64,000 bases of DNA from Parasulfuritortus sp036391875 (GCA_036391875.1 DASVZA010000039.1:62001-126000); one strand, 5' to 3'. Positions 19,961-28,318 are shown, counted from the stretch's first letter. Notes: generated by a model not told the origin, from the sequence alone. Program-made: numbers and translations.

Positions 19961-20740
19961 ATGCGCCCCTTCGGCAGACAAAGACAAGCATCCGATTTCG
20001 ATCCGGTCGAGATCAGCGAGAAAAAAGGCATCCGCTACCTCCATCTGGGCGGCCCGGCAGTACAGAGCGCCATGCGCATCAAGGAACCGTTCGTCCTGGA
20101 ACTGGAATACACCCGGGCCATGATGGCCTTCCTGCTGTTCAACCCGGCACCGGGGAACATCGGCCTGATCGGCCTGGGCGGCGCCTCGGTGGCCAAGTTC
20201 ATCCACCGCCACCTGCCGGACAGCCGGCTGACCGCCCTGGAGATCAACCCCGACGTGGTGTCCGCCGCGCGCAGCTATTTCCTGCTGCCGGACGACGACG
20301 AACGGCTGCAGGTCATCATCGGCGACGGCGCGCGTTATGTCCGCGACCAGGACGGAACGCTGGACGTCCTGCTGGTGGATGGCTACGACGCCCATCGCAT
20401 CGTCGAGGAACTGGCCTCGGCCGATTTCTACGATGGCTGCCTGCGCGCCCTGGCGCCGGGCGGCATCGCAGTGTTCAACCTGTGGGGCAGCGACAAGTTC
20501 TTCGACATCTATTTCGACCGGGTGGCCAAGGCGTTCGCCGACCATATCCTGCTGCTGCCGGCCGAGAAGAAGGGCAACATCCAGTTGTTCGCCTTCAAGC
20601 CGCCCCTGCCGCATGCCGGATTCGTGCGCCTGATGGCCGAGGCCAGGGGCCTGGAAGCGAAACTGGGTCTGGAAATGCCGGTTTTCGTCGAACGGATGCG
20701 GAGCTTCAACGCGACTACCGAGCGGGGCTTTACCGTTTGA
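19961..20740 (+). CDS. Spermidine synthase-like aminopropyl/methyltransferase-fold protein
   Basis: This 259-residue Rossmann-fold protein carries LIGLGGASVAKFIHRHLPDSRLTALEINP (the nucleotide-binding loop and acidic residue at strand 2), then IIGDGARYVRD and DVLLVDGYDA. The spacing matches SpeE-type proteins. It lacks the full N-terminal beta domain of biosynthetic spermidine synthases. It may be one of the many SpeE-like proteins of unknown substrate. The gene at 23924-26158 encodes a basic amino acid decarboxylase, but the two are not adjacent enough to claim a polyamine pathway. Confidence 0.85.
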   Translation: MRPFGRQRQASDFDPVEISEKKGIRYLHLGGPAVQSAMRIKEPFVLELEYTRAMMAFLLFNPAPGNIGLIGLGGASVAKFIHRHLPDSRLTALEINPDVVSAARSYFLLPDDDERLQVIIGDGARYVRDQDGTLDVLLVDGYDAHRIVEELASADFYDGCLRALAPGGIAVFNLWGSDKFFDIYFDRVAKAFADHILLLPAEKKGNIQLFAFKPPLPHAGFVRLMAEARGLEAKLGLEMPVFVERMRSFNATTERGFTV

Positions 20741-20814
20741 CCCGAGGCGGCGGCTTTGCAAGCCCGGCGAAGGATGGGAGAATCCGAATCAGTCATTGAT
20801 TTTCGGGGACGGCC

Positions 20815-21351
20815 ATGATCGACAAGGACGGTTACCGGCCGAATGTGGGTATTGTCCTATGCAATTCCCATAATGAGGTTTTTTGGGGAAAACGGGTGCG
20901 CCAGGACTCCTGGCAGTTCCCGCAGGGCGGCATCAAATACGGTGAAACGCCCGAACTGGCGATGTTTCGTGAGCTCAAGGAAGAGGTCGGGCTGGCGCCC
21001 GAGCACGTGCGTATCCTGGGCCGGACGCGGCAATGGCTGCGTTACGACGTGCCTAAGGAGTGGGTGCGCCGGGAGTGGCGCGGTCATTACCGCGGCCAGA
21101 AGCAGATCTGGTTCCTGCTACGTCTGACCGGCCGCGAGTGCGACGTCTGTCTGCGTTCGACCAACCATCCAGAGTTCGACGCCTGGCGCTGGAACGAGTA
21201 TTGGGCCCCGGTCGACGCGGTGGTGAACTTCAAACAGGATGTCTACCGTCAGGCGCTGGAGGAACTGCATCACTTCCTGCGGGTCGACGGCCAGGCGCGG
21301 CGCGGTCAACCCGGTCACCAAGGATTGAAAGCGCACGACGGCCGCTGCTGA
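20815..21351 (+). CDS. rppH: RNA pyrophosphohydrolase (Nudix)
   Basis: RppH removes pyrophosphate from the 5' end of mRNA and so opens it to RNase E decay. The 178-residue protein has the Nudix box GGIKYGETPELAMFRELKEE followed by VGL. The N-terminus IDKDGYRPNVGIVLCNSHNE and the QDSWQFPQGG element are typical of RppH. The start is ATG at 20815. In many betaproteobacteria rppH is close to proS, as here. The CBS-domain gene follows about 30 bases later on the same strand. Confidence 0.96.
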   Translation: MIDKDGYRPNVGIVLCNSHNEVFWGKRVRQDSWQFPQGGIKYGETPELAMFRELKEEVGLAPEHVRILGRTRQWLRYDVPKEWVRREWRGHYRGQKQIWFLLRLTGRECDVCLRSTNHPEFDAWRWNEYWAPVDAVVNFKQDVYRQALEELHHFLRVDGQARRGQPGHQGLKAHDGRC

Positions 21352-21382
21352 TCGGCTGTCGGCAAGAGGAGAGATGAGGATT

Positions 21383-21976
21383 ATGACGACCAATTATCAC
21401 GTTCTGCCCGTGGTGCCGCTGCAGAAGGGGGCGACCTTCGTCGCGCCCAGGCAGCAGGTGCTGGATGAGGTCACCATGGATCACCCTGCGGTCTCGGTGA
21501 TGACCGACTTCGCCGCCGTGACGGCCTATACCATCCTGCCGCTGGAAAGCATCGAGATGGCCCGCACCCGCATGATCCACCACGGCGTGCGTTCCCTGCT
21601 GGTGTCGGACGACCAGAACCACATCCTGGGCATCATCACTGCCTCCGACCTGAGCAGCGAACGGCCGATGCACGTGATCCGGACCCAGGGCATCCGCCAT
21701 GCCGACGTGCTGGTGAAGGACATCATGACGCCGCGCGAGCGCCTGGACGTGATCTGCATGGCCGACCTGCAAAAAGCCAGGGTCGGCGACGTCGTCGCCA
21801 CGCTGCAGGCCCAGGGCCGCCAGCATGCCCTGGTGGTCGAGCGCCGGGGTGATCAGAGCCAGGTTCTGCGCGGCCTGATCTCCACTTCCCAGATCGGCCG
21901 CCAGTTGGGTACCCCGATCCAGACCGTGCCGGTGGCGCGTACCTTCGCCGAGTTGGGTGAGCATCTGAACGATTGA
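21383..21976 (+). CDS. Tandem CBS-domain protein
   Basis: This protein of 197 residues is made almost entirely of two CBS motifs: VMTDFAAVTAYTILPLESIE to IITASDLSSE, and VKDIMTPRERLDVICM to LISTSQIGRQLG. CBS pairs bind adenosyl nucleotides and act as energy or redox sensors; with no effector domain the target is unknown. Two starts are possible. The ATG at 21374 is too close to the GAGGAG sequence at 21366-21371, so I prefer the ATG at 21383. It follows rppH on the same strand. Confidence 0.85.
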   Translation: MTTNYHVLPVVPLQKGATFVAPRQQVLDEVTMDHPAVSVMTDFAAVTAYTILPLESIEMARTRMIHHGVRSLLVSDDQNHILGIITASDLSSERPMHVIRTQGIRHADVLVKDIMTPRERLDVICMADLQKARVGDVVATLQAQGRQHALVVERRGDQSQVLRGLISTSQIGRQLGTPIQTVPVARTFAELGEHLND

Positions 21977-22027
21977 CGCAGCGGTCGTCGCTGGGCCGGA
22001 CGCAAATTTGTGCTGCCAGGACCGGAT

Positions 22028-22052
22028 ATATTCGAGTAAAATTGTTGGGTAT
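22028..22052 (+). promoter_or_regulatory. IscR type-1-like site upstream of apbC
   Basis: Half-sites ATATTCGAGT (22028-22037) and TTGTTGGGTAT (22042-22052) around AT-rich centre bases match the E. coli-derived IscR type 1 consensus at 21 of 25 positions by my hand alignment. The mismatches fall at consensus positions 4, 9, 16 and 19. An IscR site before an Fe-S carrier gene makes biological sense. The alignment is by eye and the consensus is from memory. Confidence 0.4.
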
Positions 22053-22084
22053 AGCTTTCCGGCCGGAGAGTCTTGAATAAGGGC

Positions 22085-22119
22085 GGGGCTGCCCCCATCT
22101 GGTCGGCACCCCTTTTTTT
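22085..22119 (+). terminator. Terminator-like hairpin in the apbC leader
   Basis: GGGG (22085-22088), bulged C, TGCC (22090-22093) can pair with GGCA (22105-22108) and CCCC (22109-22112), followed directly by seven T residues (22113-22119). It lies downstream of the IscR-like site and 18 bases before the apbC ATG. It may end the CBS-gene transcript or attenuate apbC. Confidence 0.5.
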
Positions 22120-22137
22120 CGTCTATCGAGGTATGTC

Positions 22138-23226
22138 ATGTCGGTTTCCGAACAGCAAGTCCAGGCCGCTCTGAAAGAGCTGGTCGATCCGAATACCCAG
22201 AAGGATTTCATCTCCACCAAGTCAGCCAAGAACATCAAGGTGGACGGCGGCAAGGTCACCCTGGATGTGGTGTTGCCCTATCCCGCCAAAATGGTTCTGA
22301 ACGAGATCAAGGCGCTGGTCGAGAACAAGGTCAAGTCCGTTGCCGGCGTGACGTCCGCCGAGGCCAACGTTTCCTGGAAGGTCACGGCGCACAGCGTGCA
22401 GCGCGGCGTGAAGCTGATCCCGGGCGTCAAGAACATCATCGCCGTCGCCTCCGGCAAGGGCGGCGTCGGCAAGTCGACCACCGCGGTCAACCTGGCCCTG
22501 GCCCTGGCCGCCGAGGGCGCCAATGTCGGCATGCTGGACGCCGACATCTACGGCCCGTCGCAGCCGACCATGCTGGGCATCGTCGGCCGCCCCGTCTCGG
22601 ATGACGGTCAGTCGCTCGAGCCGATGATCGGCCACGGCCTGCAGGCCATGTCGATCGGCTTCCTGATCGACGTCGACACCCCCATGGTCTGGCGCGGCCC
22701 GATGGTCACCCAGGCCCTGGAGCAGTTGCTCAACCAGACCAAGTGGAAGGACATCGACTACCTGGTGGTCGACCTGCCGCCGGGCACCGGCGACATCCAG
22801 CTGACCCTGGCCCAGCGCGTGCCGGTGACCGGCGCCGTGATCGTCACCACGCCGCAGGACATCGCCCTGATCGACGCCCGCAAGGGTCTCAAGATGTTCG
22901 AGAAGGTGGGCGTGCCCATCCTCGGCGTGGTCGAGAACATGTCCCTGCACATCTGCTCCAAGTGCGGCCACGAGGAGCCGATCTTCGGCGTCGGCGGCGG
23001 CCAGAAGATGTGCACCGACTACGGCGTCGAATTCCTGGGCGGCCTGCCGCTCGACATGCGCATCCGCGAGGAGACCGACGCCGGCAAGCCGACCGTGGTG
23101 GCCGAGCCCGAGTCGCGCATCGCCGAGATCTACCGCGCCATCGCCCGCCGCGTCGCGGTCAAGGTCGGCGATCTGGCCGTCGACCACAGCACCAAGTTCC
23201 CGAGCATCGTGATTCAGAACACGTAA
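22138..23226 (+). CDS. apbC: Mrp/ApbC-family Fe-S cluster carrier ATPase
   Basis: ApbC (Mrp) is a P-loop ATPase that carries and delivers [4Fe-4S] clusters. The 362-residue protein has an N-terminal MIP18/DUF59 domain (about residues 5-85), the deviant Walker A GKGGVGKSTTAVN near residue 102, the DADIYGPSQPTM switch region, and the paired cysteines of CSKCGHEEPIFG used for cluster binding. The ATG at 22138 has GAGG six bases upstream. Its leader has an IscR-like site and a terminator-like hairpin. A strong terminator follows the stop. Confidence 0.96.
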   Translation: MSVSEQQVQAALKELVDPNTQKDFISTKSAKNIKVDGGKVTLDVVLPYPAKMVLNEIKALVENKVKSVAGVTSAEANVSWKVTAHSVQRGVKLIPGVKNIIAVASGKGGVGKSTTAVNLALALAAEGANVGMLDADIYGPSQPTMLGIVGRPVSDDGQSLEPMIGHGLQAMSIGFLIDVDTPMVWRGPMVTQALEQLLNQTKWKDIDYLVVDLPPGTGDIQLTLAQRVPVTGAVIVTTPQDIALIDARKGLKMFEKVGVPILGVVENMSLHICSKCGHEEPIFGVGGGQKMCTDYGVEFLGGLPLDMRIREETDAGKPTVVAEPESRIAEIYRAIARRVAVKVGDLAVDHSTKFPSIVIQNT

Positions 23227-23250
23227 GCGCCGCGAGCGGGTAGCATATAG

Positions 23251-23280
23251 GCCGCGCCATTTGGCGCGGCTTTGTTTTTT
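23251..23280 (+). terminator. Intrinsic terminator after apbC
   Basis: GCCGCGCC (23251-23258) pairs perfectly with GGCGCGGC (23263-23270) around ATTT and is followed by TTTGTTTTTT. It ends 11 bases before the dcd ATG, so dcd needs read-through or a promoter overlapping this hairpin. Confidence 0.8.
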
Positions 23281-23291
23281 CGGGACAGACT

Positions 23292-23858
23292 ATGAGCATC
23301 AAATCCGACAAGTGGATCCGCCGGATGGCGGCAGAGCATGGCATGATCGAGCCCTTCGAACCGGGCCAGGTCAAGTCGGTCGACGGCCAGAAGATCGTTT
23401 CCTACGGCACTTCCAGCTATGGTTACGACGTCCGCTGCTCGAGCGAATTCAAGCTGTTCACGGACATCAACACCACCATCGTCGACCCGAAGAATTTCGA
23501 TCCAAATTCCTTCGTCGAGGTGAAGGGCGAGTCCTGCATCATCCCGCCCAATTCGTTCGCCCTGGCCCGCACGGTCGAGTATTTCCGCATCCCGCGCAAC
23601 GTCCTGGTGGTCTGCCTGGGCAAGAGCACCTACGCCCGCTGCGGCATCATCGTCAACGTGACGCCGCTCGAGCCCGAGTGGGAAGGTCATGTGACGCTCG
23701 AATTCTCCAACACCACGCCGCTGCCGGCCCGCATCTACGCCAACGAGGGCGTGGCCCAGATGCTGTTCTTCGAGTCGGACGAGGTGTGCGAGACCTCCTA
23801 CCGCGACCGGGGCGGCAAGTACCAGGGCCAGACCGGCGTCACGTTGCCCAAAATTTAA
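23292..23858 (+). CDS. dcd: dCTP deaminase
   Basis: Dcd deaminates dCTP to dUTP on the way to dTTP. The 188-residue protein carries the trimeric dUTPase-fold motifs: CLGKSTYARCGIIVNVTPLE, the catalytic Glu in EWEGHVTLEFSNTTPLPARI, and NEGVAQMLFFE. The N-terminus MSIKSDKWIRRMAAEHGMIE is standard for the monofunctional proteobacterial enzyme. It follows the apbC terminator at once; apbC-dcd order is frequent in this group. The decarboxylase gene starts 65 bases downstream. Confidence 0.96.
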   Translation: MSIKSDKWIRRMAAEHGMIEPFEPGQVKSVDGQKIVSYGTSSYGYDVRCSSEFKLFTDINTTIVDPKNFDPNSFVEVKGESCIIPPNSFALARTVEYFRIPRNVLVVCLGKSTYARCGIIVNVTPLEPEWEGHVTLEFSNTTPLPARIYANEGVAQMLFFESDEVCETSYRDRGGKYQGQTGVTLPKI

Positions 23859-23923
23859 TCTTTCCCGGCCGCGTAATTCGTATAATTCCGCGCTTTAACT
23901 AACCGTCCAGCGAGGACAGGGCC

Positions 23924-26158
23924 ATGCGTTTCCATTTTCCGGTCATCATCATCGACGAGGACTTCCGCTCCGAGAATGCCTCCGGCCTCGGCATCCGCGC
24001 CCTGGCCAAGGCACTGGAGGAGGAAAGCATGGAAGTGCTGGGCGTCACCAGCTACGGCGACCTGTCGTCCTTCGCCCAGCAGCAGAGCCGCGCCTCGGGC
24101 TTCATCCTGTCGGTCGACGACGAGGAGTTCGCCGGCGCCGAGGCCGAGCAGACCATCGCCGAACTGCGTTCCTTCGTCGAGGAAATCCGTTTCCGCAACG
24201 CCGACATCCCCATCTTCCTGTACGGCGAGACCCGCACCAGCCGGCACATCCCGAACGATGTGCTGCGCGAACTGCATGGTTTCCTGCACATGTTCGAGGA
24301 CACGCCGGAGTTCATGGCCCGCTACATCGTGCGCGAGGCCAAGGCCTACCTGGATTCCCTGCCGCCGCCCTTCTTCCGGGCGCTGACCCACTACGCCGCC
24401 GACGGCTCCTATTCCTGGCACTGCCCCGGCCACTCGGGTGGGGTCGCCTTCCTGAAGTCGCCGGTCGGCCAGATGTTCCACCAGTTCTTCGGCGAGAACC
24501 TGCTGCGCGCCGACGTCTGTAACGCGGTCGAGGAACTGGGCCAGCTGCTCGACCATACCGGGCCGGTCGCCGCTTCGGAACGCAACGCCGCGCGCATCTT
24601 CCACGCCGACCACCTGTTCTTCGTCACCAACGGCACCTCGACCTCGAACAAGATCGTCTGGCATTCCACAGTGGCGCCGGGAGACGTGGTGGTGGTCGAC
24701 CGCAACTGCCACAAGTCGGTGCTGCACGCGATCATCATGACCGGCGCGATCCCGGTGTTCCTGATGCCGACCCGCAACCACTACGGCATCATCGGTCCGA
24801 TCCCGAAGTCCGAGTTCGAGTGGAAGAACATCAAGAAGAAGATCGCCGCCCACCCGTTCGCGCCCAAGGACGCCAGACCGCGCGTGCTGACCATCACCCA
24901 GTCGACCTACGACGGCACCCTCTACAACGTGGAGGAGATCAAGGACATGCTGGACGGCAAGATCGATACCCTGCATTTCGACGAAGCCTGGCTGCCGCAC
25001 GCTGCTTTCCACGACTTCTACGGCGACTACCACGCCATCGGCGCCGACCGGCCGCGCTGCAAGGAGTCCATGGTGTTCTCGACCCAGTCCACCCATAAGC
25101 TGCTGGCCGGCCTGTCCCAGGCCTCGCAGATCCTGGTGCAGGACTCGGAGACCCGCAAGCTGGATCAGGACATCTTCAACGAGGCCTTCCTGATGCACAC
25201 CTCGACTTCGCCCCAGTACGCCATCATCGCCTCCTGCGACGTGGCGGCGGCGATGATGGAGGAGCCGGGTGGTCGCGCCCTGGTGGAGGAGTCGATCGCC
25301 GAGGCGCTCGACTTCCGCCGCGCCATGCGAAAGGTCGGCACCGAGCTGGGCAACGACTGGTGGTTCAAGGTCTGGGGGCCGAAAGACCTGTCCGAGGAAG
25401 GCCTGGAGGCGCGCGAGGCCTGGACCCTGAAGGCCGGCGACAAGTGGCATGGCTTCGGCAAGCTGGCGCCCGGCTTCAACCTGCTCGATCCGATCAAGGC
25501 CACGGTCATTACCCCGGGCCTGGACGTGGACGGCGATTTCGCCGATTGGGGCATCCCCGCCGCCATGTTGACCAAATACCTGGCCGAGCACGGCGTCATC
25601 GTCGAGAAGTGCGGCCTGTACTCGTTCTTCATCATGTTCACCATCGGCATCACCAAGGGCCGCTGGAACACCATGGTGACCGAGCTGCAGCAGTTCAAGG
25701 ACGACTACGACCGCAACCAGCCGTTGTGGCGCATCATGCCCGAATTCGTGGCCAAGTATCCGCGCTACGAGCGGGTCGGGCTCAAGGAGTTGTGCAGCCA
25801 GATCCACGCGGTCTACAAGGCCAACGACGTCGCCCGGCTGACCACCGAGATGTATCTGTCCGACATGGAGCCGGCCATGCGCCCGACCGATGCCTTCGCC
25901 AAGATGGCGCACCGCCAGATCGAGCGGGTCGAGATCGACCAGTTGGAAGGCCGCATCACTGCCATCCTGCTGACGCCCTATCCGCCCGGCATCCCGCTCC
26001 TGATCCCGGGCGAGCGGGTCAACGCCACCATCGTCCGCTACCTGCAGTTCACCCGCGAGTTCAACGAGAAGTTTCCCGGCTTCGAGACCGATGTGCACGG
26101 CCTGGTCAAGGACAGGACCAACGGCAAGACCCGCTACTACGTCGACTGCGTGCTTTAG
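23924..26158 (+). CDS. Arginine/lysine/ornithine decarboxylase (PLP, fold type I)
   Basis: The 744-residue protein has the full architecture of the large basic amino acid decarboxylases. The N-terminal response-regulator-like wing domain begins FPVIIIDEDFRSENASGLGI and spans about residues 1-125. It is followed by the PLP core with HCPGHSGGVAF, the FDEAW motif with the PLP-binding Asp, and STHKLLAGLSQAS with the Schiff-base lysine. A C-terminal domain follows with TPYPPGIPLLIPGE. The substrate (Arg, Lys or Orn) cannot be decided by eye. It could make polyamine precursors or help in acid resistance. No antiporter gene is adjacent. It is convergent with the flavoprotein gene. Confidence 0.93.
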   Translation: MRFHFPVIIIDEDFRSENASGLGIRALAKALEEESMEVLGVTSYGDLSSFAQQQSRASGFILSVDDEEFAGAEAEQTIAELRSFVEEIRFRNADIPIFLYGETRTSRHIPNDVLRELHGFLHMFEDTPEFMARYIVREAKAYLDSLPPPFFRALTHYAADGSYSWHCPGHSGGVAFLKSPVGQMFHQFFGENLLRADVCNAVEELGQLLDHTGPVAASERNAARIFHADHLFFVTNGTSTSNKIVWHSTVAPGDVVVVDRNCHKSVLHAIIMTGAIPVFLMPTRNHYGIIGPIPKSEFEWKNIKKKIAAHPFAPKDARPRVLTITQSTYDGTLYNVEEIKDMLDGKIDTLHFDEAWLPHAAFHDFYGDYHAIGADRPRCKESMVFSTQSTHKLLAGLSQASQILVQDSETRKLDQDIFNEAFLMHTSTSPQYAIIASCDVAAAMMEEPGGRALVEESIAEALDFRRAMRKVGTELGNDWWFKVWGPKDLSEEGLEAREAWTLKAGDKWHGFGKLAPGFNLLDPIKATVITPGLDVDGDFADWGIPAAMLTKYLAEHGVIVEKCGLYSFFIMFTIGITKGRWNTMVTELQQFKDDYDRNQPLWRIMPEFVAKYPRYERVGLKELCSQIHAVYKANDVARLTTEMYLSDMEPAMRPTDAFAKMAHRQIERVEIDQLEGRITAILLTPYPPGIPLLIPGERVNATIVRYLQFTREFNEKFPGFETDVHGLVKDRTNGKTRYYVDCVL

Positions 26159-26177
26159 AGCCTAATGCAATAGGCTC
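26158..26177. terminator. Hairpin between convergent decarboxylase and flavoprotein genes
   Basis: GAGCCTA (26158-26164) and TAGGCTC (26171-26177) form a perfect 7-bp stem with a 6-base loop, exactly filling the gap between the two stop codons. There is no T run, so termination efficiency is uncertain. Confidence 0.4.
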
Positions 26178-27104
26178 CTAGCCGCGGGCCAGGTCCTGCT
26201 CGATGGCTTTGGCCGCGGCCAGGCCCTGGGCGATGGCGGTCGGCACACTGGGCTGGAGGCTGTCGGTGATGTCGCCGGCGGCGTAGAGGCCGGCAATGTC
26301 GGTCTGTTGCCGGCGATCGACGTCGATGTGGCCGCTGACCGTCAGGACCGGCCGGATGTCGACATCGAAACGAGCCAGTATGTCGCTGTTCGGCCGGTAG
26401 CCGTACATCACCAGCAGCCAGTCGTAGTGCTCCGTCCGCTCGGGCCAGTCGGCCCGGATGCCTTCGCCGTCGAGCGCCAGGGTCGAGGGGGTCTGGCCGC
26501 TGATCAGTTCGATCTCGGGCCGGGCCCGGCAGGCCTCCTGAAACTGGTTGCGGGCGCTGAGCCGGCCCCGGGCGCAGACCGTGGCCCGGTTGCCGCGCTC
26601 GGCCAGGTAGAGGGCGTGGTCCAATGCGTTGTCGCCGCCGCCCAGGATCAGCACACGGGCCCCTCGGACCTCGTCCCGGATGCGTTCCGAGAGTGGACCG
26701 ATCACGACCCGTTCTGACTGCCGGCTCAACGCCTCCAGTTCCGGCGTGGCCTGAGGCCGGGAGCCGGTGGCCAGCACCAGGGCGCGGGCATAGCGGACCG
26801 ATTCGCCGCCGGGTCCGGCCAGGTGCAGCCTGAATCCGCCGTCGTCCCGATGCACGGCGAGGACGCGGGTGGCCAGCAGGGTGGTGACCGGCAGATCGAA
26901 ATAGTGTTGGGCCAGCCGCTCGGTGATCTGGATGCCAGTTTCGCCGGGGATGCCGAGCATCCACAGGTTGGGATGGAAGTTGGCGCGCTGGATGCCGCCG
27001 ACATGAGGGCTCCGTTCGATGACCAGGGGTTCCAGTCCGAACGTGAGCAGGGCGTTGGCGCAAGACATGCCGGCCGGGCCGGCGCCCAGTATCGCGACCC
27101 TCAT
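26178..27104 (-). CDS. NAD(P)/FAD-dependent oxidoreductase (thioredoxin reductase-like fold)
   Basis: This 308-residue flavoprotein has an N-terminal FAD Rossmann motif (VAILGAGPAGMSCANALL), an internal NAD(P) motif (VLILGGGDNALDHALYLAERG) and the C-terminal FAD motif GLYAAGDITD. It lacks the CxxC redox pair of thioredoxin reductase. It therefore resembles ferredoxin-NADP reductase-type or stand-alone members of the family. Its start overlaps by four bases the end of the Cys-rich gene upstream, implying coupled translation. That partner could be an electron-transfer substrate, but this is inference. Confidence 0.88.
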   Translation of the reverse strand: MRVAILGAGPAGMSCANALLTFGLEPLVIERSPHVGGIQRANFHPNLWMLGIPGETGIQITERLAQHYFDLPVTTLLATRVLAVHRDDGGFRLHLAGPGGESVRYARALVLATGSRPQATPELEALSRQSERVVIGPLSERIRDEVRGARVLILGGGDNALDHALYLAERGNRATVCARGRLSARNQFQEACRARPEIELISGQTPSTLALDGEGIRADWPERTEHYDWLLVMYGYRPNSDILARFDVDIRPVLTVSGHIDVDRRQQTDIAGLYAAGDITDSLQPSVPTAIAQGLAAAKAIEQDLARG

Positions 27105-27547
27105 GTCCGGCGTCGGCGGGGCTCGAAATGCACCACGGCGCGCATGATTTCGGAATAGGGGAAGCGGCCGACGTCACCGAACCGCTCGATGGCTTCGTCG
27201 ACCAGCAGGGCGATGTCGGCCGCCTGGCCGGCGGGCTTGCCGAGTACCTCGGCCAAGCCGATGCCGCCGCCGCATTGGGCGCGGATCTCCTTGCCGAACG
27301 GCCAGGGTTGGTCGGGCTCGGCGTGAAGGGCGAAACGGGCGTTCTGGTGCAGCTCGGAGTGGAAGCGCTGGCAGAGCTCGCTGGCCCGCTGTTCGGTGCA
27401 GCTGATGGCCTCGCGTTCGGCCAGCAGCAGGCGGTGGGACTTGAAGCAGACCACGCAGCGGGACAGCAGTGCGCGCTCGAATGGGCAGGCCAGGCCGATC
27501 GCCGATTGGCGCGCCTCGCGGTAGGCGTCCTCGTTGTATTCCGACAC
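27101..27547 (-). CDS. Conserved Cys-rich protein of unknown function
   Basis: The 148-residue product begins at a GTG (27547). Five cysteines cluster at residues 21, 31, 34, 50 and 59 (ACPFERALLSRCVVCF and ISCTEQRASELC), and a sixth lies in AQCGGGIGL near residue 92. The first group could bind a metal or an Fe-S cluster. There is no signal peptide. I do not know a named family, although the CPFE...C..C pattern looks familiar from other proteobacteria. It overlaps the flavoprotein gene by four bases and is downstream of phhB on the same strand. Confidence 0.75.
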   Translation of the reverse strand: MSEYNEDAYREARQSAIGLACPFERALLSRCVVCFKSHRLLLAEREAISCTEQRASELCQRFHSELHQNARFALHAEPDQPWPFGKEIRAQCGGGIGLAEVLGKPAGQAADIALLVDEAIERFGDVGRFPYSEIMRAVVHFEPRRRRT

Positions 27548-27667
27548 GGTGCCGGTTCTCAGCGTCCGGCCGCCGGGGCGAGCCCGGCTGCGCGGATGAG
27601 GAAGCGGCTCGGGCTGCGGCGCGGTCGCGCGGCGCTCGCCAGGCTCAGGTCGGCCTTCGTCATGGCG

Positions 27668-28009
27668 TCAGAGATCGGACAGCAGGTCGATCTTTGCGGC
27701 ACAGATGAAATCGCTTTCCGACAGGCCGCCGATGGCATGGGTGATGTATTCGACCCGGCAGGTGTTGTAGCCGACGGCGAGATCGGGGTGGTGACCTTGC
27801 TGATGCGAGATCCAGGCGATGGCGTTGACGAAGGTCATGGTCACGTAGTGGTCGGGGAACTTGTAGTCCTTGCGCAGCTTGCCGTCGACCACCTGCCACT
27901 GCCTCAGGTCCTTGAGCAGGGTCTCGATTTCGTTGGCGGAGAGGGGTGGGATGCCACCCTCGCAGGGCTTGCACTTGCCTTTGGCCAGGTCGCAGAAGGT
28001 TTCGCTCAT
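27668..28009 (-). CDS. phhB: Pterin-4a-carbinolamine dehydratase
   Basis: This enzyme dehydrates the carbinolamine formed by aromatic amino acid hydroxylases, and some homologues serve other pterin enzymes. The 113-residue protein has the active-site pattern GHHPDLAVGYNTCRVEYITH and the C-terminal FICAAKID. An extra N-terminal CDLAKGKCKPCEGG with three cysteines is common in proteobacterial members. The ATG at 28009 has GAGGAG eight bases upstream; the in-frame GTG at 28018 overlaps that sequence and is less likely. No phenylalanine hydroxylase gene lies in the window. Confidence 0.93.
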   Translation of the reverse strand: MSETFCDLAKGKCKPCEGGIPPLSANEIETLLKDLRQWQVVDGKLRKDYKFPDHYVTMTFVNAIAWISHQQGHHPDLAVGYNTCRVEYITHAIGGLSESDFICAAKIDLLSDL

Positions 28010-28021
28010 GGGTGCCACTCC

Positions 28022-28249
28022 TCAGTAGTCGTCGCCGGCCAGGGAGGCGTCCAGTTCCCTGGGTTGGGACAGGGTGTCTTCGGCCTGCAGTTCGTTTTCG
28101 GCGAAGATCATCTTGATCTGGGTGCCGCTGTTCGGGTCCAGCCCCTTGCGCAGTTCGTTGGCGAGGCCCTTGGCTTCCTTGAAGCTGTCGGCCTGTGCCC
28201 GCTTGTTCAGGATGTTAAGCGGGCCGATCTGGTAGATGAAATAAGGCAT
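28022..28249 (-). CDS. Small conserved hypothetical protein
   Basis: This 75-residue protein starts MPYFIYQIGPLNILNKRAQA and continues with DSFKEAKGLANELRKGL, then an IKMIFAENELQAEDTL strand-helix. It is probably a compact alpha/beta fold, soluble and without cysteines. I recall similar proteins in betaproteobacteria but no assigned function. It lies between the thioesterase and phhB genes on the same strand, four bases or so from the phhB unit. Confidence 0.8.
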   Translation of the reverse strand: MPYFIYQIGPLNILNKRAQADSFKEAKGLANELRKGLDPNSGTQIKMIFAENELQAEDTLSQPRELDASLAGDDY

Positions 28250-28318
28250 CGGATCGCTCCGGATAAAGGTTGACTTGTATTGTCGGGTAAATGGCGCCCG
28301 AATTCAAGGGCGCCGCCT

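Noticed and set aside
23855..26098. A 747-codon open frame antisense to the decarboxylase
   Set aside because: It mirrors the codon pattern of the real gene in GC-rich DNA; its protein is rich in Gly, Val, Asp, His and Gln with no family motif, whereas the plus strand has complete PLP-enzyme motifs.
27559..27663. A 34-codon minus-strand frame between phhB and the Cys-rich gene
   Set aside because: Starts four bases after phhB and ends 12 bases before the next start, but it is Arg/Pro/Ala-rich, lacks a clear ribosome binding site and has no recognisable features; probably a spacer.
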